64,000 nucleotides of DNA, taken from the NCBI RefSeq assembly GCF_001712755.1, contig NZ_MDKC01000034.1, positions 1 through 64,000 of the forward strand. Reading direction: 5' to 3'. Positions 16,937 to 25,848 of this stretch are shown in pieces. Source of the stretch: Gottfriedia luciferensis (GTDB lineage: Bacteria > Bacillota > Bacilli > Bacillales > Bacillaceae_G). Both the position numbers and the translations under genes were made by a program. The notes below the pieces were generated by a model. That model was not told the DNA's origin, ran no database searches, and was given only the letters and a program-made list of their open reading frames with translations. Each line of letters opens with the position of its first letter. The stretch's first letter is position 1.

Positions 16937-17416
16937 TCATTTGATAAAATGATAGGTTGTATATTGGAATTGATCTCCTGGGTTTAAACCTTTAACCACA
17001 TTCATTGGTTTATTCGGAGGATTTTCAATTAAGTATTTGATTAATAATGAAGATGTAGGATCCTTAAGTAACTCTTCTTCAGAAATAAAACGTGCATCTG
17101 ATAACTCTTCTTCTTGAATCGATATTGCTGTATCATCTGCCTGTAATAAGAAAATTAACATATTATCACTAATTTCTTCACGAATAACGCCAGTCCTAAC
17201 ACCTATTAAACCGATTAAAGTTGCATCTACGCCTGTTTCCTCTTTAATCTCTCTTAAAACTGCTTGGTCAACTGTTTCATCTTGTTTTACAAAACCTGCT
17301 GGTAAAGACCATAAACCTTTTAAGCCACTATATTTTTTCTTTACAACTAACCATCTTCCGTTAGAGTCTTTCACTAAACCAGCTACCCCTAGCCATATAT
17401 TGCTTCTTTTACTCAT
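16937..17416 (-). CDS. Nudix hydrolase
   Basis: A 159-residue Nudix protein. The full Nudix box is GFVKQDETVDQAVL followed by REIKEETG (about residues 42-64), which binds Mg2+ and cleaves nucleoside diphosphates linked to another moiety. The C-terminal 60 residues are specific to this group. Being just downstream of an NADH dehydrogenase gene suggests a pyridine-nucleotide or flavin substrate, but that is inference. AAAGGTGG precedes the ATG by 10 bases. B. subtilis has the small yuiA gene at this place instead. Confidence 0.88.
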   Translation of the reverse strand: MSKRSNIWLGVAGLVKDSNGRWLVVKKKYSGLKGLWSLPAGFVKQDETVDQAVLREIKEETGVDATLIGLIGVRTGVIREEISDNMLIFLLQADDTAISIQEEELSDARFISEEELLKDPTSSLLIKYLIENPPNKPMNVVKGLNPGDQFQYTTYHFIK

Positions 17417-17475
17417 CTATTATGACCACCTTTACGATAAAGAAAACTCGTCTATTGGCGAGCTTTTAGGCGAAG

Positions 17476-17528
17476 ATAGAGGTGTAGTTACACTTATACT
17501 TAATTCCTTAAATGGGTAACTACATCTA
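17476..17528 (-). promoter_or_regulatory. Inverted repeat in the leader of the Nudix gene
   Basis: TGTAGTTAC (17483-17491) pairs with GTAACTACA (17516-17524), and flanking TAGA/TCTA extends the stem past a GG bulge; the loop is 24 bases. It lies 60-110 bases upstream of the Nudix start with no T-run, so an operator or leader structure is more likely than a terminator. No matching protein is known to me. Confidence 0.45.
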
Positions 17529-17568
17529 GAATTCTTCACAACTGCTAATTTAAAATTTACAAAGAAAA

Positions 17569-17588
17569 AGCTCGACTTAAGTCGAGCT
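17569..17588 (-). terminator. Intrinsic terminator after yumB
   Basis: Perfect 20-base palindrome with arms AGCTCGACTT, followed on the minus strand by TTTTTCTTTG, just after the yumB stop. Confidence 0.85.
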
Positions 17589-17595
17589 AATATGC

Positions 17596-18813
17596 TTATA
17601 GTAAGTTTAATTTACCTTTTTTAAGAACTAACATTGGTCCACCAAGTACGAATAAATAACGGTTATCAATTACTTTTTTCATAAATGAAGCTTTCCAACC
17701 AGTTAATTTCTTACCGTAAACTACGCCAATTGCATCATCATGTCCTAATGAACATACTGTACCTTTAATGTCTGGTGTGAATTCTTCTAATTCACCTTTT
17801 CCACGAACTAGTACTGCTAAGTTGTGTGCAACATTAAATCCTTGTTGAATTGCAATTTGTGCTGTTGGTGGGTATGGACGGTTACTTGCTTCGTCAATTA
17901 ATAAAGCAGAGTCACCAACGATAAATACATCGTCATTTCCAGGAACACGCATATCTTTTGTAACTTTTACACGTCCACGCATCGCTTCAAAACCAGATTG
18001 CTCTACTAATGCATTTCCACGTACACCTGCAGCCCAAACAACTGTTGCAGAGTTGATTTTCTCTTCTACATCACCTTTAGCAACGATGATTCCATCTTCA
18101 GTACATTCTTTAATAGCTGTACCAATTTTGAATTCTACGCCTTTTTTCTCTAATTGAGAAACTGCATAGTCAACTAATTCAGGATCAAAACCTGGTAATA
18201 CCATTGGTGCAGCCTCTACGCAAATAATACGAACTAAATCACGATCGATATCATACTCTTTGCATAATTCTGGAACACGGTTTGCAAGTTCACCAACAAA
18301 TTCAATACCAGTAAATCCAGCACCACCAACGATAATCGTTAATAACTCATCGCGCTTTTCAACTGGAGTGTTGTAGTATTTAGAGAAGCTGTAATCAATA
18401 TGCTCACGAATTTGACGAGCAGCATTGATGTTAGCAATTGAAAATGCATGTTCTTTTAATCCTTTAATTCCGAAAGTTTCTGACTCAAAACCAAGTCCAA
18501 CTACTAAATAATCATAGTCTAATTCGCCGTTAGAAAGAAATACTTTCTTCTCTTCAGGTTTGATTTGAGTAACAGTATCTTGAATAAAGTTAATTTTATC
18601 TTGATTAATCACGTCTTTAATATCAAGTCGTGTACGGTCATGGTGTAATGTACCTGCTGCATTTTCATGTAACCATGTTGCTTGGTAGTGGTAGCTGTTT
18701 TTATTTACTAATGTAATGTCCGCTTCATTTGCAGATAATGTTTTTTGAAGTCGAGTTGCAGTAATAATTCCACCGTACCCAGCTCCAAGGATTACAATCT
18801 TAGGCTTATTCAT
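17596..18813 (-). CDS. yumB: Type II NADH dehydrogenase-like flavoprotein YumB
   Basis: A 405-residue single-subunit NADH:quinone oxidoreductase type. The N-terminal FAD-binding motif is [16 protein letters not shown], the NADH-binding motif is [16 protein letters not shown] near residue 165, and the second FAD motif includes [10 protein letters not shown]. The conserved [13 protein letters not shown] stretch and the hydrophobic C terminus are the quinone and membrane side. Length fits YumB of B. subtilis (406), and yumC is divergent from it there too. Start moved to the ATG at 18813, correctly spaced from AAAGGATGG. Confidence 0.92.
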   Translation of the reverse strand: MNKPKIVILGAGYGGIITATRLQKTLSANEADITLVNKNSYHYQATWLHENAAGTLHHDRTRLDIKDVINQDKINFIQDTVTQIKPEEKKVFLSNGELDYDYLVVGLGFESETFGIKGLKEHAFSIANINAARQIREHIDYSFSKYYNTPVEKRDELLTIIVGGAGFTGIEFVGELANRVPELCKEYDIDRDLVRIICVEAAPMVLPGFDPELVDYAVSQLEKKGVEFKIGTAIKECTEDGIIVAKGDVEEKINSATVVWAAGVRGNALVEQSGFEAMRGRVKVTKDMRVPGNDDVFIVGDSALLIDEASNRPYPPTAQIAIQQGFNVAHNLAVLVRGKGELEEFTPDIKGTVCSLGHDDAIGVVYGKKLTGWKASFMKKVIDNRYLFVLGGPMLVLKKGKLNLL

Positions 18814-19224
18814 GATATACATACCATCCTTTTAAATTATATTAATTACCTACAATTTGCCGTAATATCTCTAAATTTATAACTAAGCTCAATAGTGAGC
18901 AATCTAATTCATTATAAAATCAGTACATAAGTGAGCAAACGATTAAATAGGGATATTTGTCTAAATATTTCGTAATAATTGTCACAAAATGTTAACAATT
19001 AGCCTATAACAATATTAAAGTTTTTTGTGTAAGATTTCAAGCATAAATCTAATCGGTAGAATTCTCGAAATATTAAGTGAAATTGGTTATTTTTTGATTC
19101 ACACCTCATATTTTAGAAAAATTTCTACAATGTTTTAACTGCCATATTTTAATTTTATCGGCATAAAATATGATATTATTCTATTATAGATGCCATGCAT
19201 TTATACATGAGGGGGCTATTCCTT
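18814..19224. other. Intergenic region between divergent yumB and yumC
   Basis: About 410 AT-rich bases holding the promoters of both genes. A TTGTCACAAAATGTTAACAA stretch at about 18979-18998 is an imperfect inverted repeat of the general Rex/NADH-sensor type, but it does not match the 18-base Rex consensus well. No gene or RNA is evident. Confidence 0.4.
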
Positions 19225-20214
19225 ATGAAAGACGAAAAAGTGTATGATATTACAATTATTGGTGGAGGACCAATTGGTTTATTCACTTCCTTTTATGGTG
19301 GAATGCGACAAGCAAGTGTAAAAATCATTGAAAGCTTACCACAGCTTGGTGGTCAATTATCTGCACTTTACCCTGAAAAATACATTTATGATGTAGCTGG
19401 CTTCCCAAAAGTTCGTGCTCAAGAGTTAATTGATAACTTAAAAGAGCAAATGAAAAAATTTAATCCTACCGTTTGTTTAGAGCAATCAGTTCAATCAATT
19501 ACTAAAGGTGAAGATGGAGTATTCCATTTAGTTTGTAATGATGGGTTTGAACATTATACAAAAGCTATTATCATCACTGCAGGTAATGGTGCATTCCAAC
19601 CACGAAAACTTGAAATTCAAGGTTCTGAAAAATTTGAAAAAACAAACTTACATTATTTCGTAGATGACATGAATAAATTTGCTAGTAAACGAGTTGTTGT
19701 TTTCGGTGGCGGAGATTCTGCTTTAGACTGGTCATTAATGCTTGAACCAATCGCTGAAAAAGTAACACTAGTTCACCGTCGTGATAAATTTAGAGCTCAT
19801 GAGCATAGCGTTAAAAACTTAATGAACTCTAAAATAGAAGTAACAACTCCTTGGGTTCCTGTTGGAATCGTTGGTGAAGAGCGTATTGAAAAAGTTGTAC
19901 TTCAAAATGCAAAAACCAAAGACCGAATTGAAATCGAAGTTGATGATGTAATCGTTAACTATGGTTTTGTTTCTTCTTTAGGACCAATTAAAAACTGGGG
20001 CCTAAACATTGAAAAAAGTAACATTGTTGTTAACTCACGCATGGAAACAAACATTCCAGGTATTTATGCTGCTGGTGATATTTGTACTTATGATGGAAAA
20101 GTTAAGCTAATTGCTTCTGGATTTGGTGAAGCACCAACAGCAATCAACAATGCTAAAACATATATTGATCCCACTGCGAAAGTACAACCAGGCCATAGTT
20201 CATCAATGTTCTAA
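19225..20214 (+). CDS. yumC: Ferredoxin/flavodoxin-NADP+ reductase YumC
   Basis: A 329-residue thioredoxin-reductase-like FNR. It has the FAD motif [10 protein letters not shown], the conserved [22 protein letters not shown] block split for reading as QLGGQL and YPEKYIYD, the NADP motif [12 protein letters not shown] and the FAD motif GIYAAGDIC. It lacks the CxxC of true thioredoxin reductase. It closely matches B. subtilis YumC (332 residues), which supplies reduced ferredoxin or flavodoxin. GAGGGGG fits the ATG at 19225 rather than the upstream one at 19195. It ends at its own terminator. Confidence 0.96.
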   Translation: MKDEKVYDITIIGGGPIGLFTSFYGGMRQASVKIIESLPQLGGQLSALYPEKYIYDVAGFPKVRAQELIDNLKEQMKKFNPTVCLEQSVQSITKGEDGVFHLVCNDGFEHYTKAIIITAGNGAFQPRKLEIQGSEKFEKTNLHYFVDDMNKFASKRVVVFGGGDSALDWSLMLEPIAEKVTLVHRRDKFRAHEHSVKNLMNSKIEVTTPWVPVGIVGEERIEKVVLQNAKTKDRIEIEVDDVIVNYGFVSSLGPIKNWGLNIEKSNIVVNSRMETNIPGIYAAGDICTYDGKVKLIASGFGEAPTAINNAKTYIDPTAKVQPGHSSSMF

Positions 20215-20233
20215 AATATAATATTTAAATCGT

Positions 20234-20265
20234 AAGGACTGTCTTTTAATAGCAGTCTTTTTTAA
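20234..20265 (+). terminator. Intrinsic terminator after yumC
   Basis: AAGGACTG / CAGTCTTT stem (one G-T pair) and T6. Confidence 0.85.
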
Positions 20266-20460
20266 TATCATTTGTGATATATTGAACAATATACAGCATA
20301 ATTCGTGAACCATTTCACAACCAACTTCTTAAAAAACCAATTGAAATTTTTATCTACACTATATAATAGTACACAACTTCAAAAAAGATTCAATAATTTA
20401 CCCTGAATTTGTAAAAATATTAACAATTAAGAATTTTGCCTAGTTTGTATAATAGAAAAA

Positions 20461-20482
20461 ATAGGATACAAAAGTATCCTAT
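20461..20482 (-). terminator. Intrinsic terminator downstream of yutM
   Basis: ATAGGATAC / GTATCCTAT around AAAA, followed on the minus strand by TTTTTTCTATTAT. A family B repeat remnant lies between it and the yutM stop. Confidence 0.85.
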
Positions 20483-20489
20483 TCATGTG

Positions 20490-20548
20490 TAGACAAAGTA
20501 CTAAAAAATGGATTTTTAGACTGATTGCAAGCGTTTGGCTGGCAGTCT
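20490..20548. repeat. Family B repeat, internally deleted copy
   Basis: 59 bp with both ends of the 2190-2340 repeat (TAGACAAA, GACTGATTGCAAGCG, CGTTTGGC, GGCAGTCT) but without its middle. The join falls within a short shared AGCG, which suggests deletion between microhomologies, or a minimal form. It ends 3 bases before the yutM stop codon. Confidence 0.75.
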
Positions 20549-20551
20549 GAA

Positions 20552-20905
20552 TTAGCACTCTTCAGGTGTACCTGCATTCGTAGCTGTTCTAAAACTAGAA
20601 CCACATCCACATGATGCGATGGCATTTGGATTATCGATTGTAAATCCTCCGCCTAGTAATGACTCTTTGAAATCAATTACAACTCCTTTTAAAATAGGAG
20701 CACTTTCATTATCAACTAAAAATTTAATGCCATGATATTCTAATTCTGTGTCATCATCATTTTTTTGTGGATCGAAACCAAGTCCATATGAAAGTCCAGA
20801 GCAACCTCCACCCTTTACTCCTAAGCGAACAAAAGTGTTTTGATCTTCTTCGTTTTCGATCATTTCTTTAATTTTTAAACCTGCTTGTTCAGTAACTGTA
20901 ATCAT
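20552..20905 (-). CDS. yutM: A-type Fe-S carrier protein (SufA/YutM)
   Basis: A 117-residue HesB/IscA/SufA-type protein that binds and hands on Fe-S clusters. The three conserved cysteines are present: Cys35 in GGGCSGLSY and Cys99/Cys101 in CGCGSSF. The short tail ends in an additional Cys117, which is unusual. Its ATG directly follows the dapF stop, so both are in one transcript. It is expected to pass clusters from the SufBCD scaffold encoded at 40.7-45.9 kb to targets such as LipA. Confidence 0.93.
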   Translation of the reverse strand: MITVTEQAGLKIKEMIENEEDQNTFVRLGVKGGGCSGLSYGLGFDPQKNDDDTELEYHGIKFLVDNESAPILKGVVIDFKESLLGGGFTIDNPNAIASCGCGSSFRTATNAGTPEEC

Positions 20906-21772
20906 TTATTTCACTCCTCTTTGAGTATAGTATATGCCTTCTGTTATTGTAACTGCTGGGCCTTTCATCCATATATCCCCATCAGTAGACCAAGTAATTT
21001 GTAAATCTCCACCTTGCAGGTGAACAGTTATCGGTTCATCTCGTTTATATTTACCTTCTTGTATCATAGCGGCTGTTGCAGCACAAGCTCCTGTTCCACA
21101 TGCTTGCGTTACACCAGAACCTCGCTCCCATACAACGAAATTTATCTCATTATGCGGCAAACATTCGATAAATTCAACATTTACGCTTTCAGGAAATAAA
21201 TCATGTTTTTCAACAATTGGACCTAAAGTTGTTAATGGTGCCGTTTTTATATCACTTACTTCAAAAACAGCATGTGGATTTCCCATCGAAACTGCTGAAA
21301 ATTCATAGCTTTTTTCTTCAAATAAAATTCTATCTTTAGCATATTCCTGATCATTACCAATCATTGGGATTTGTGATCTTCGGAATATTGGTTTCCCCAT
21401 ATTTACTGTTACTTGATTAACAATATTGTTTTCAACATGTACTGTTGCTTCAACAATTGTACTGATCGTTTCAATCTTAAATGAAGTATTATTTGCAATT
21501 CCATGTTCATATGAATATTTAGCTACACATCTTAGACCATTACCACAATTTTTAGCTTCTGACCCATCATTATTAAATACTCGCATTTTTACATCTGCAA
21601 CTTCTGATGGACTGATTAATATCATTCCATCACTACCAATACCTGTATTAATATTTGAAACTTCAACTGCAAGTTTAGAAAGCTCTTCTTCTCTTAAATT
21701 TTCTTCAAACATATTTACATAAATATAGTTATTTCCTAATCCATGCATTTTTGTATAACGAAAAGAATTCAT
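20906..21772 (-). CDS. dapF: Diaminopimelate epimerase
   Basis: A 288-residue enzyme converting LL- to meso-diaminopimelate for lysine and peptidoglycan synthesis. The two catalytic cysteines are Cys76 in NCGNGLRC and Cys225 in ACGTGACA. The N-terminal [11 protein letters not shown] stretch is typical. AAGGAG fits the second ATG (21772), giving the B. subtilis-like start MNSFRYTK. It is directly followed by yutM. Confidence 0.97.
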   Translation of the reverse strand: MNSFRYTKMHGLGNNYIYVNMFEENLREEELSKLAVEVSNINTGIGSDGMILISPSEVADVKMRVFNNDGSEAKNCGNGLRCVAKYSYEHGIANNTSFKIETISTIVEATVHVENNIVNQVTVNMGKPIFRRSQIPMIGNDQEYAKDRILFEEKSYEFSAVSMGNPHAVFEVSDIKTAPLTTLGPIVEKHDLFPESVNVEFIECLPHNEINFVVWERGSGVTQACGTGACAATAAMIQEGKYKRDEPITVHLQGGDLQITWSTDGDIWMKGPAVTITEGIYYTQRGVK

Positions 21773-22079
21773 TTTCATGACTCCTTACTTTTTTTATTAA
21801 TACAAGTATAAAATTTAAATGAATTGAGCACAATAAGAACATCCCCCGTTTCTCGATATAGAAACATTTTAAGAGCTTTCACTTAAGTGAATGCTCATTT
21901 TTTTTGCATTAACTTTGCGAAAGATTAAAAATAGTGTACGTAATAAAAATAATATTGGTTAATGTAATTAATCGAAAGAATAGTATTATTGAAATGTTTA
22001 AACTAGGTTATGATTGAGGGATGTCAAGCGGATTTTGAGGAAGACTAAAATATTGTTGAAATAGCTCGAAAAATAGAAA
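21773..22079. other. Intergenic region upstream of dapF
   Basis: About 300 AT-rich bases between the dapF start and the yuzB terminator. It should hold the dapF promoter. Besides the strong hairpin at 21873-21905 I see no gene or RNA. Confidence 0.5.
21873..21905 (+). terminator. Orphan terminator-like hairpin upstream of dapF
   Basis: A near-perfect palindrome (GAGC, TTCACTTAAGTGAA, GCTC) followed on the plus strand by T8. No plus-strand gene ends before it, so it may end an unannotated short or antisense transcript, or be a relic. Confidence 0.5.
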
Positions 22080-22106
22080 AAGCACTGTTAATTATTAACA
22101 GCGCTT
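22080..22106 (-). terminator. Intrinsic terminator after yuzB
   Basis: AAGC-CTGTTAAT / ATTAACAG-GCTT stem with T-rich sequence following on the minus strand. Confidence 0.85.
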
Positions 22107-22107
22107 C

Positions 22108-22344
22108 TTATATTAACATATTTTCCTCTAAGAAAATATAAATATTATCTACTAGCTCGGTTGCCGTTTCTCCAGTAACTACTTCCCCTTCAACTAGTGC
22201 AAAAAGTGATAGACTACATTTTCCACAATATCCAAGGCAGCCATATTCTAGTATGTCTAGATTTGGATCACGTTCAAGCTGTTCTAAAGCTTTTTGTGCA
22301 CCGTCTGCTAGGTTTTTTATACAAAATTCGACTAATGGTCTCAC
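22108..22344 (-). CDS. yuzB: YuzB family protein (DUF1450)
   Basis: A 78-residue protein with thioredoxin-like ferredoxin character. Cys8 and the [10 protein letters not shown] cluster near residues 34-43 could bind a 2Fe-2S cluster or form disulfides. B. subtilis YuzB has the same size and place between dapF/yutK and yutJ. Start is GTG with AAGGAG 11 bases upstream. It is divergent from yutJ, so the two may share control. Confidence 0.85.
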   Translation of the reverse strand: MRPLVEFCIKNLADGAQKALEQLERDPNLDILEYGCLGYCGKCSLSLFALVEGEVVTGETATELVDNIYIFLEENMLI

Positions 22345-22540
22345 TATTTTTCACTCCTTGCTCCTCATAAAGTTACTCTTTTTTTTTAAAAACGTCAATC
22401 CTTTTGAGAATAAATGGAATGAGCTTTATTTTACTGAGTTAGGCGTTGTTATTTTAACATAAAATATATATAATATAATTGTCGAAAAATAGAAAAATTT
22501 TTTCATTCAACGCTAATAAAACAAAAGGGGAACATCAACT

Positions 22541-23608
22541 ATGAAAAACCTCGTATTACTAGGTGCCGGATATGGAAATATTCGTGCTTTGTCACGTCTA
22601 TTAACATCTGATTTACCTGAGGATGTTCATATCACATTGATTGATCGAAATTCTTTTCATTGCTTTAAAACTGAGTATTATGCATTAGTTGCAGGTACAG
22701 TTCCAGAGCAACACATTAGAATACCATTACCAACTCATGAGAAATTAAAAGTTGTTTATGGAGATATTACCACAATTGATACGGCAAACAAGAAAGTAGA
22801 ATTAAGCAATGGAAAATCAGTTTCTTATGATGATTTAATTATCGGTTTAGGTTGTGAGGATAAATACCATAATGTACCTGGTGCACCGGAACATACTTAT
22901 AGTATTCAAACAATTGAAAAAACAAGAAACGCTTATGAAAATGTAAACAGTCTACCTCCTAATTCAGTAATCGGTGTTGTAGGTGCTGGTTTAAGTGGTG
23001 TAGAAGTAGCTAGTGAGTTAAGAGAAAGTAGAAGCGATTTACAAATTTTACTATTTGATCGTGGAAGCCGAATTTTATCAATGTTTCCAGAAAAACTTAG
23101 TTATTATGTACAAAACTGGTTTATTGAGCACGATGTAAAAATTGTTAGCAATTCAAACATTACAAAAGTTGAGAAAAATACTTTATTTAACCATGATGAT
23201 GAAATTCATTGTGACGCTGTAATATGGACAGCGGGAATTCAACCAGTTGAAGTTGTCCGCAATTTAGACGTAGAAAAAGACAATACAGGAAGAATCGTTG
23301 TAACCAAATATCATCACATGCCAAACGATGAGCATGTTTATGTAGTGGGAGATTGTGCATCATTACCATATGCACCTTCTGCACAGCTAGCAGAAGCTCA
23401 AGCAGAACAAATCGTTATGGTTTTACAAAAAAAATGGAAAGGTGAAGACCTTCCAGAAGTAATGCCTAAAATAAAATTAAAAGGTATTATGGGCTCACTA
23501 GGTAAAAAACATGGTTTTGGACTATTCAATGAGCGCCCACTACTCGGACGTGTTCCAAGATTAATTAAGTCTGGAATCTTATGGATGTATAAATACCACA
23601 ATGGTTGA
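22541..23608 (+). CDS. yutJ: NADH dehydrogenase-like protein YutJ
   Basis: A 355-residue type II NADH dehydrogenase-like flavoprotein. The FAD motif is VLLGAGYGNIRAL, where the usual third Gly of GxGxxG is replaced by Asn. The NADH motif is VVGAGLSGVEVASEL and the second FAD motif is VYVVGDCASL. Length equals that of B. subtilis YutJ. With YumB it is the second such enzyme in the window; electron acceptor unproven. AAAGGGG precedes the ATG and a strong terminator follows. Confidence 0.9.
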   Translation: MKNLVLLGAGYGNIRALSRLLTSDLPEDVHITLIDRNSFHCFKTEYYALVAGTVPEQHIRIPLPTHEKLKVVYGDITTIDTANKKVELSNGKSVSYDDLIIGLGCEDKYHNVPGAPEHTYSIQTIEKTRNAYENVNSLPPNSVIGVVGAGLSGVEVASELRESRSDLQILLFDRGSRILSMFPEKLSYYVQNWFIEHDVKIVSNSNITKVEKNTLFNHDDEIHCDAVIWTAGIQPVEVVRNLDVEKDNTGRIVVTKYHHMPNDEHVYVVGDCASLPYAPSAQLAEAQAEQIVMVLQKKWKGEDLPEVMPKIKLKGIMGSLGKKHGFGLFNERPLLGRVPRLIKSGILWMYKYHNG

Positions 23609-23643
23609 TTAACAAAACATCTTTTTAGTTATATTAATATGCT

Positions 23644-23681
23644 AAAAAGCCCCTTACATAATTGCTAAGGGGCTTTTTTTT
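23644..23681. terminator. Bidirectional terminator between yutJ and the SPFH gene
   Basis: AAAAAGCCCCTTA / TAAGGGGCTTTTTTT between convergent genes. Confidence 0.96.
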
Positions 23682-24645
23682 ATTCTGTTTTGTCAGATTT
23701 AATAACTTCTTTTACACTTTCAACCATCCCTAAAAGCTTTGTAGCGTCTGTCGGAATAACAAGTTTTGATGCATGACCGTATGCTACTTTTTCTAAAGCT
23801 TCCATTGAACGCAATTGAACCATTTCTTTAGTTGGCTCTGCATTTCTCCAAACATCTAATACAAGTTGTTCCCCTCTAGCTTTCGCTTCAGCAAGTTTAA
23901 TGATTGCTTCCGCTTCCCCTTCAGCGCGTAAAACTTGAGAATCTTTATCTCCACGAGCTTTTTCAACTTGGCTTAAACGTTCCCCTTCTGCTTCAAGAAT
24001 TTTTGATTGCTTTTCTCCTTCTGCTTTCAGGATTTTTGATTCTTTTTCACCTTGTGCATTTAATACTTTTTCACGACGTGTACGTTCTGCTTGCATTTGT
24101 CTCTCCATCGCATTTTGTATATCAATTGGTGGAATAATATTTCGGATTTCTACACGATTAACCTTCATTCCCCATTTATCAGTTGCTTGGTCAAGAATTG
24201 CACGGAGTTTATTATTAACTGTATCACGACTTGTTAAAGTTTCATCTAAATCTAATTCCCCTATTAAGTTACGTAAAGTAGTAGCAGTCAAATTGGAAAT
24301 CGCAGACAATGGATTAGCAATTTCGTATTCATGACGCACAACATCAGTTACTTGATAAAAGACAACTGAGTCTACTTGGATACTAACATTATCTTTTGTA
24401 ATCATCGATTGTGGTGGAAAATCTACCACAGTCTCACGCAATGTTTTTTTACTAGCTACACGTTCAACAAATGGCATTACAACGTGGATTCCACTCTCTA
24501 ATTTTCGATGGAATTTCCCTAATCGTTCTACTAGATATACTTCAGATTGTCTAACAATGCGGATACTTGATAATAAAAGTAACACAACAAATAAAACAAT
24601 AATACCAATAATAATCGGACCAACCATAGAACCTACATCAGACAT
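23680..24645 (-). CDS. SPFH/stomatin-like membrane protein (QmcA type)
   Basis: A 321-residue paraslipin-type protein. It has an N-terminal membrane segment (about 8-30), an SPFH/Band 7 domain (about 33-190) and a long charged coiled coil built of AEGE(K/R) repeats (about 190-260). The coiled coil drives oligomer rings. GAGGAG fits the ATG at 24645 better than the upstream TTG. It follows the NfeD gene with a short gap; SPFH-NfeD pairs typically form membrane microdomain scaffolds. It is absent from this place in B. subtilis, so it is a local insertion. Confidence 0.9.
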   Translation of the reverse strand: MSDVGSMVGPIIIGIIVLFVVLLLLSSIRIVRQSEVYLVERLGKFHRKLESGIHVVMPFVERVASKKTLRETVVDFPPQSMITKDNVSIQVDSVVFYQVTDVVRHEYEIANPLSAISNLTATTLRNLIGELDLDETLTSRDTVNNKLRAILDQATDKWGMKVNRVEIRNIIPPIDIQNAMERQMQAERTRREKVLNAQGEKESKILKAEGEKQSKILEAEGERLSQVEKARGDKDSQVLRAEGEAEAIIKLAEAKARGEQLVLDVWRNAEPTKEMVQLRSMEALEKVAYGHASKLVIPTDATKLLGMVESVKEVIKSDKTE

Positions 24646-24660
24646 AGCACTTCTCCTCAA

Positions 24661-25080
24661 TTAGTTATTTTTCACGTATAAAGTTGCACCTTCTATTTTT
24701 GTTACAATTACCTTTTCATTTAAAATTAATGGTTCAGTAGAACGGATTGTCCATTCGTCACCATAAACTTTAGTTGTACCTACTGTATCATCATTTATTT
24801 CAACAGAAGCTACAACGACCTCTTTACCAACTAATGCATATACTCCATTTTCTATCGTTTTATGCTGGTGGATTCTTTTTGCAAATTTCTTTGTACTAAG
24901 CCACAAAATTAATGCACTAATAACAAAAACGATAAAAGTAAAAGTATTTGATCCTGTAAAATAATTTACAACTGAAGCTAGAATACTCGCAATACCAATC
25001 CATAAGAATACAAAGGTTAACGAAAACATTTCGATAATAATTAATAAAACGCCAATTACAAATAAACTAATCGCAACCAT
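24661..25080 (-). CDS. Short NfeD family membrane protein
   Basis: A 139-residue protein with three or four membrane helices in the first 70 residues and a C-terminal OB-fold (about 80-139), the short form of NfeD without the ClpP-like protease domain. A GGAGGGG ribosome-binding site precedes the ATG. It is co-transcribed with the SPFH gene. Partner function is inferred from the well-known SPFH-NfeD pairing. Confidence 0.88.
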   Translation of the reverse strand: MVAISLFVIGVLLIIIEMFSLTFVFLWIGIASILASVVNYFTGSNTFTFIVFVISALILWLSTKKFAKRIHQHKTIENGVYALVGKEVVVASVEINDDTVGTTKVYGDEWTIRSTEPLILNEKVIVTKIEGATLYVKNN

Positions 25081-25262
25081 TCCACCCCTCCTCCCAATCC
25101 TATATATATGCCAAAAATTGTAATTTATTTGTCTTTACACTTCTATTCTATCATGTAAATCTTCTGCATTTTACATAAAATAATGAATTTTATTAAAACA
25201 TTTTAATCTTTTTGGAAAAGAGTCAATTACAATAAGAAGCCAATAAAAAGCAATTTATAATC

Positions 25263-25298
25263 AATAACCCTCCTTACATTTTTGTAAGGGGGGTTATT
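25263..25298. terminator. Terminator hairpin on the left side of the repeat element
   Basis: AACCCTCCTTAC / GTAAGGGGGGTT around TTTTT. No gene ends here: nfeD starts at 25080 and runs away from it. It resembles the yuzD terminator at 25813-25842, so it is probably a duplicate made when the element between them inserted. Confidence 0.75.
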
Positions 25299-25300
25299 GT

Positions 25301-25807
25301 TGTTGAAAAACAACCTTGTCAATTAAATTACCAAATTTTCGTAAAAGGAGTATAGTGATGTTGATTTCCAATACAGTATACTCGCTTTCCATGGGGCGAG
25401 ATTCTTTAGCCTCCTCGGCAAGCCTACGGGGTCTCAGCCTTCCCACTTATCCTATAGGAGTCGAGCACCCCTCCGCTCCAATCAACTTATTCAACGAAAA
25501 AAGTCTCAATAAATTCTAATCAGATTGCCTTTACTAAAGTAACCCAGCTATTTTATATTAATCAGCTTGTAGGTCAATAAATATCGAACATTAATTAAAC
25601 TAAACAACTGAATTTATTTTAAAAAATTAGTCCAAAGTATTTTTAACTTCTGAAAAAAATCATTACTAGTGATTATTGGAATCATAAAATTAATCAACCA
25701 TATTAACATTTAAAACCTTAATAGATCATCCCAAAAATGATAATTTCATCATTATATAAATGTTCATTTAATGTCCGTTTCCCTATTGACCATTTTATAT
25801 TTCAACA
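25301..25807 (+). mobile_element. Non-autonomous repeat element, family A (copy 1)
   Basis: 507 bp from TGTTGAAAAA to TTTCAACA, with the palindromic core at 25360-25486. The rest is AT-rich, non-coding and clearly alignable with 46609-47054; shared blocks include AACTTCTGAAAAA, TTAATAGATCAT and TTTCCCTAT near its right end. It sits between two related terminators. There is no transposase, so it is MITE-like and would need enzyme supplied from elsewhere. Confidence 0.75.
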
Positions 25808-25812
25808 CTTTG

Positions 25813-25842
25813 AAAACCCCTTACAATTTTGTAAAGGGTTTT
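25813..25842 (-). terminator. Intrinsic terminator after yuzD
   Basis: AAAACCCCTTAC / GTAAAGGGTTTT, 7 bases beyond the yuzD stop. It resembles the orphan hairpin at 25263-25298. Confidence 0.88.
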
Positions 25843-25848
25843 AATTCA

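Noticed and set aside
18979-18998. Rex operator upstream of yumB/yumC
   Set aside because: TTGT...ACAA ends are present, but the inner bases and length do not match the Rex consensus; kept only as a note on the intergenic region.
25316-25519. ORFs in the core of family A elements (also 46608-46814)
   Set aside because: The translated parts agree only where the palindromic DNA agrees; neither has a credible start, and copies carry indels that break the frame.
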